Below, piece by piece: positions 4,685-6,644 of a stretch of 6,644 bases of DNA. The position numbers were made by a program, and so were the translations under genes. Each line of letters opens with the position of its first letter. Position 1 is the stretch's first letter. This DNA comes from JBOHWJ01 sp050736615. GTDB taxonomy: Bacteria > Desulfobacterota > Binatia > Binatales > Binataceae. Location of the stretch: the NCBI GenBank assembly GCA_050736615.1, contig JBOHWL010000133.1, positions 1-6,644 of the forward strand, written 5' to 3'. The notes under the pieces are model-generated. The model made no database searches and was not told where the DNA came from. It saw only the letters and a program-made list of their open reading frames with translations.

Positions 4685-6644
4685 ATGCGAATGAGGCGTC
4701 TGGTGGCACGCGACAAGTACCTTCACGACGGCGAGCACAAGTTTTTCGCTCGTGGAGTCTCGTATGGTCCGTTCGTCGCCAATTCACGCGGCGAACGCTA
4801 TCCAGAGCCGGAGCGGGCCGCCACGGACTTCATATTGATGCGCGAGCTGGGCGTCAACCTGGTACGTGTCTATGTGCCGCCACCGGCATGGATGTTCGAA
4901 CTCGCGTCGAGGCATGAAATACGCTTGATGGTCGGCATGCCGTGGCCGTTCCACATGGCGTTTCTCGATTCGCCGGACATGATGCGCGAGATTCGCACGA
5001 CAATCCGCACCGGCGTCGTCCGGATGCGCGAGTACGGCGAGGTCATCGCGGCCTACAGTCTCGGCAACGAGGTACGCTCGGACATCGTGCGATGGCATGG
5101 ACCGCGCGCGGTCAGTCGCTTCTTGCACGAGCTCTACGATATCGGCAAGCAAACCGATCCCGACGGCCTCTTCACTTATTCCAACTATCCGTCGGCGGAA
5201 TACCTTGACCTCGGCTTCCTCGACGTCATTTGCTTCAACGTCTACCTCCATCGCGAAGCCGACTTTCGTCGTTACCTGACCCATCTGATGGGAGCCACGC
5301 GCGATCGCCCATTAATCCTGAGCGAAACCGGCATGGATACGATTCGCGAAGGCGAACAGCGCCAGGCGGAATTGCTTTCATGGCAGGCGCGAGCAGCTTT
5401 CGAGCTTGGGCTTTCCGGTTTCGTGGCGTTCGCGTTTACCGACGAATGGCATACTGGCGGAGCCGAGATCAGCGACTGGGCGTTTGGCCTGGTCTCACGC
5501 GAACGGCGGCCTAAAAGCGCGTTTCACGCGCTCGGCGAGGTTTTCCGCGCACCCATTCCGCCGCCGTTCAAATCAGCGCCGCCGGCCTCGGTGATAGTGC
5601 CGGTGTATAATGCCGAAGCAACCCTGGGGCAATGTCTCGCCTCGCTCGCGCGTCTCAATTATCCCGATTACGAAGTCATCGTGGTGGACGATGGTTCCAC
5701 CGATGGCAGCGCCGCGATTGCCGAAGCGGCGGGCGTACATCTGATACGGCTTATGCATGGCGGCCTGAGCGTGGCCCGCAACGAGGGCCTCGCGGCGGCG
5801 AAAGGCCGCATCATCGCCTTCATCGACGCCGATGCGCAAGCCGAGACCGACTGGCTGTATCATTTGGCCGAGGTGATTACACGCACCGGCGCGGCCGCCG
5901 CGGGCGGGCCGAACTTCCCGCCCGCACCTCTTTCGCGACTGGCCGCGGCGATCGCGGCGGCACCGGGCGAACCGGCCGAAGTGCGCAGCGGCACCGATGA
6001 GCTGGCGCAGTTATGCGGCTGCAATATGGCGCTCAATCGCGAGGTGCTGGCTGAATGCGCGGAGTCGCCGCCGTTCGATCCAGTTTTTGAGCAGGCGGGC
6101 GACGATGTCGATTTATCATGGCGTCTGCGCGAGCGCGGTTTGAAGCTGGCCTACGCGCCCGGCGCAATCGTGTCTCATGAGCGGCGGCGTACGCTCGATG
6201 CGTACTTGCGCCAGCAGCGCGGCTACGGCCACGCCGAGGGCTTGCTCGAACGCAAATATCCGCACCATATCAACGAAGACGGCCTGTACGGCGATCGCGG
6301 GTGGCTGGCGTCATGGTTCAGCTCAGGCGCCCGCATTTATTACGGCGTCTTTGGCCGCGGCCTGTTCCAGACGGTTTATCCGGACAAGAGGCTGCCGCAG
6401 GCGGCGCAATTGCCGCTCACGATTGAATGGCCTGCGCTCGCGGTAATTTTGCTCATCGCCGGACTTTTCAACCGCTTTTTCCTGGTGCTCGGAATACTTG
6501 GCGTGGCCGCGACCGTCACCAGCGCGGGCCTTGGCGCGATGATGGCGGGCACCAGCACCGTGCGCGGAGCGCGTGGCCGCTTGACTCTCGCTTTACTGTG
6601 GTTGTTGGGTCCGGTGGTGCGCAGTTACGAGCGCGCGCGGGTTT
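4685..6644 (+). CDS. Fusion: clan GH-A glycoside hydrolase-like domain + GT2 glycosyltransferase + membrane segments (3' end cut by window edge)
   Basis: One open frame of at least 653 codons with no stop before the window end. Residues 1-290 form a TIM-barrel domain like GH2/GH5 hydrolases. It begins FFARGVSYGPF (20-30) and has SLGNEV with the acid/base N128-E129, LSETG with nucleophile E214, and TDEW (252-255). A proline-rich linker (about 286-300) leads to a GT2 domain: VIVPVYN (303-309), VVDDGS with D335-D336, the DAD metal-binding motif (381-383), GCNMAL (445-450), GDDVDLSWRLRERG (472-485) and RQQRGYG (509-515), which resembles the Q/RxxRW region of processive GT2 enzymes. Hydrophobic stretches near 584-594, 598-616 and 632-646 suggest membrane anchoring. 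An in-frame TAG at 4679-4681 limits the start. ATG 4685 has no Shine-Dalgarno, while GTG 4703 has GAGG 6 bases before it. The likely role is membrane glycan or glycolipid synthesis with trimming or transglycosylation of the product; the substrate is unknown. Confidence 0.87.
   Translation, partial: MRMRRLVARDKYLHDGEHKFFARGVSYGPFVANSRGERYPEPERAATDFILMRELGVNLVRVYVPPPAWMFELASRHEIRLMVGMPWPFHMAFLDSPDMMREIRTTIRTGVVRMREYGEVIAAYSLGNEVRSDIVRWHGPRAVSRFLHELYDIGKQTDPDGLFTYSNYPSAEYLDLGFLDVICFNVYLHREADFRRYLTHLMGATRDRPLILSETGMDTIREGEQRQAELLSWQARAAFELGLSGFVAFAFTDEWHTGGAEISDWAFGLVSRERRPKSAFHALGEVFRAPIPPPFKSAPPASVIVPVYNAEATLGQCLASLARLNYPDYEVIVVDDGSTDGSAAIAEAAGVHLIRLMHGGLSVARNEGLAAAKGRIIAFIDADAQAETDWLYHLAEVITRTGAAAAGGPNFPPAPLSRLAAAIAAAPGEPAEVRSGTDELAQLCGCNMALNREVLAECAESPPFDPVFEQAGDDVDLSWRLRERGLKLAYAPGAIVSHERRRTLDAYLRQQRGYGHAEGLLERKYPHHINEDGLYGDRGWLASWFSSGARIYYGVFGRGLFQTVYPDKRLPQAAQLPLTIEWPALAVILLIAGLFNRFFLVLGILGVAATVTSAGLGAMMAGTSTVRGARGRLTLALLWLLGPVVRSYERARV

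Noticed and set aside
4784..5284. Minus-strand open frame of 166 codons opposite the hydrolase part of the GH-GT2 gene
   Set aside because: The opposite strand encodes conserved catalytic motifs (NEV, SETG) in a continuous frame, while this frame shows no recognisable domain.
4942..5594. Several plus-strand frames (4942-5208, 5230-5514, 5406-5594) inside the GH-GT2 gene
   Set aside because: They lie in other frames than the continuous domain-bearing frame and have Arg-rich composition typical of shifted reading of GC-rich codons. They do not indicate a frameshift, since the main frame is unbroken from 4685 to 6644.
1..6644. Defence system, CRISPR array, prophage or transposon
   Set aside because: No spaced repeats, terminal inverted repeats, integrase, transposase, nuclease or toxin-antitoxin-like gene could be seen on either strand, and base composition looks even across the window.

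Overview
The window is a chromosomal stretch from a GC-rich bacterium, with coding third positions dominated by G and C and Shine-Dalgarno-led starts for several genes. No tRNA, rRNA, CRISPR array, insertion sequence or phage gene is visible. A LemA/HtpX-type pair, a small heat-shock protein and a TrmN6-type tRNA methylase would suit a free-living Gram-negative or deep-branching soil lineage, for example a deltaproteobacterial or Binatota-like one. This placement is a guess from gene content, because no phylogenetic marker is present.

Layout. Bases 1-1801, all on the minus strand, form a protein quality-control block. The order in the direction of transcription is an Hsp20 small heat-shock protein (1388-1801), a candidate terminator, an extended -10 promoter, LemA (639-1211), and an M48 zinc metallopeptidase of the HtpX type (1-602) that runs off the left edge. 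Bases 2004-2207 hold a possible small helical, TPR-like protein on the minus strand. Its start codon overlaps that of a plus-strand TrmN6-like tRNA adenine-N6 methyltransferase (2206-2943). A DJ-1/PfpI-family protein follows on the plus strand (3039-3662), with its own likely promoter and Shine-Dalgarno. It converges on an alpha/beta hydrolase on the minus strand (3690-4559), and a T-rich stretch lies between the two.

Bases 4685-6644 are one uninterrupted plus-strand frame that runs off the right edge, so no stop is seen. It encodes a fusion of a clan GH-A TIM-barrel glycoside hydrolase-like domain, a proline-rich linker, a GT2 glycosyltransferase domain and C-terminal hydrophobic segments. 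This is the most unusual gene in the window and a candidate for membrane-associated synthesis and remodelling of a polysaccharide or glycolipid.

How the genes fit together. LemA and the M48 peptidase are very probably co-transcribed, and the pairing is common in bacteria. With Hsp20 beside them they make a plausible envelope and protein-folding stress neighbourhood, although the signals between hsp20 and lemA suggest separate transcripts. The tRNA methylase, DJ-1-like protein and hydrolase look like unrelated single-gene units. The GH-GT2 fusion probably belongs with genes beyond the right edge.
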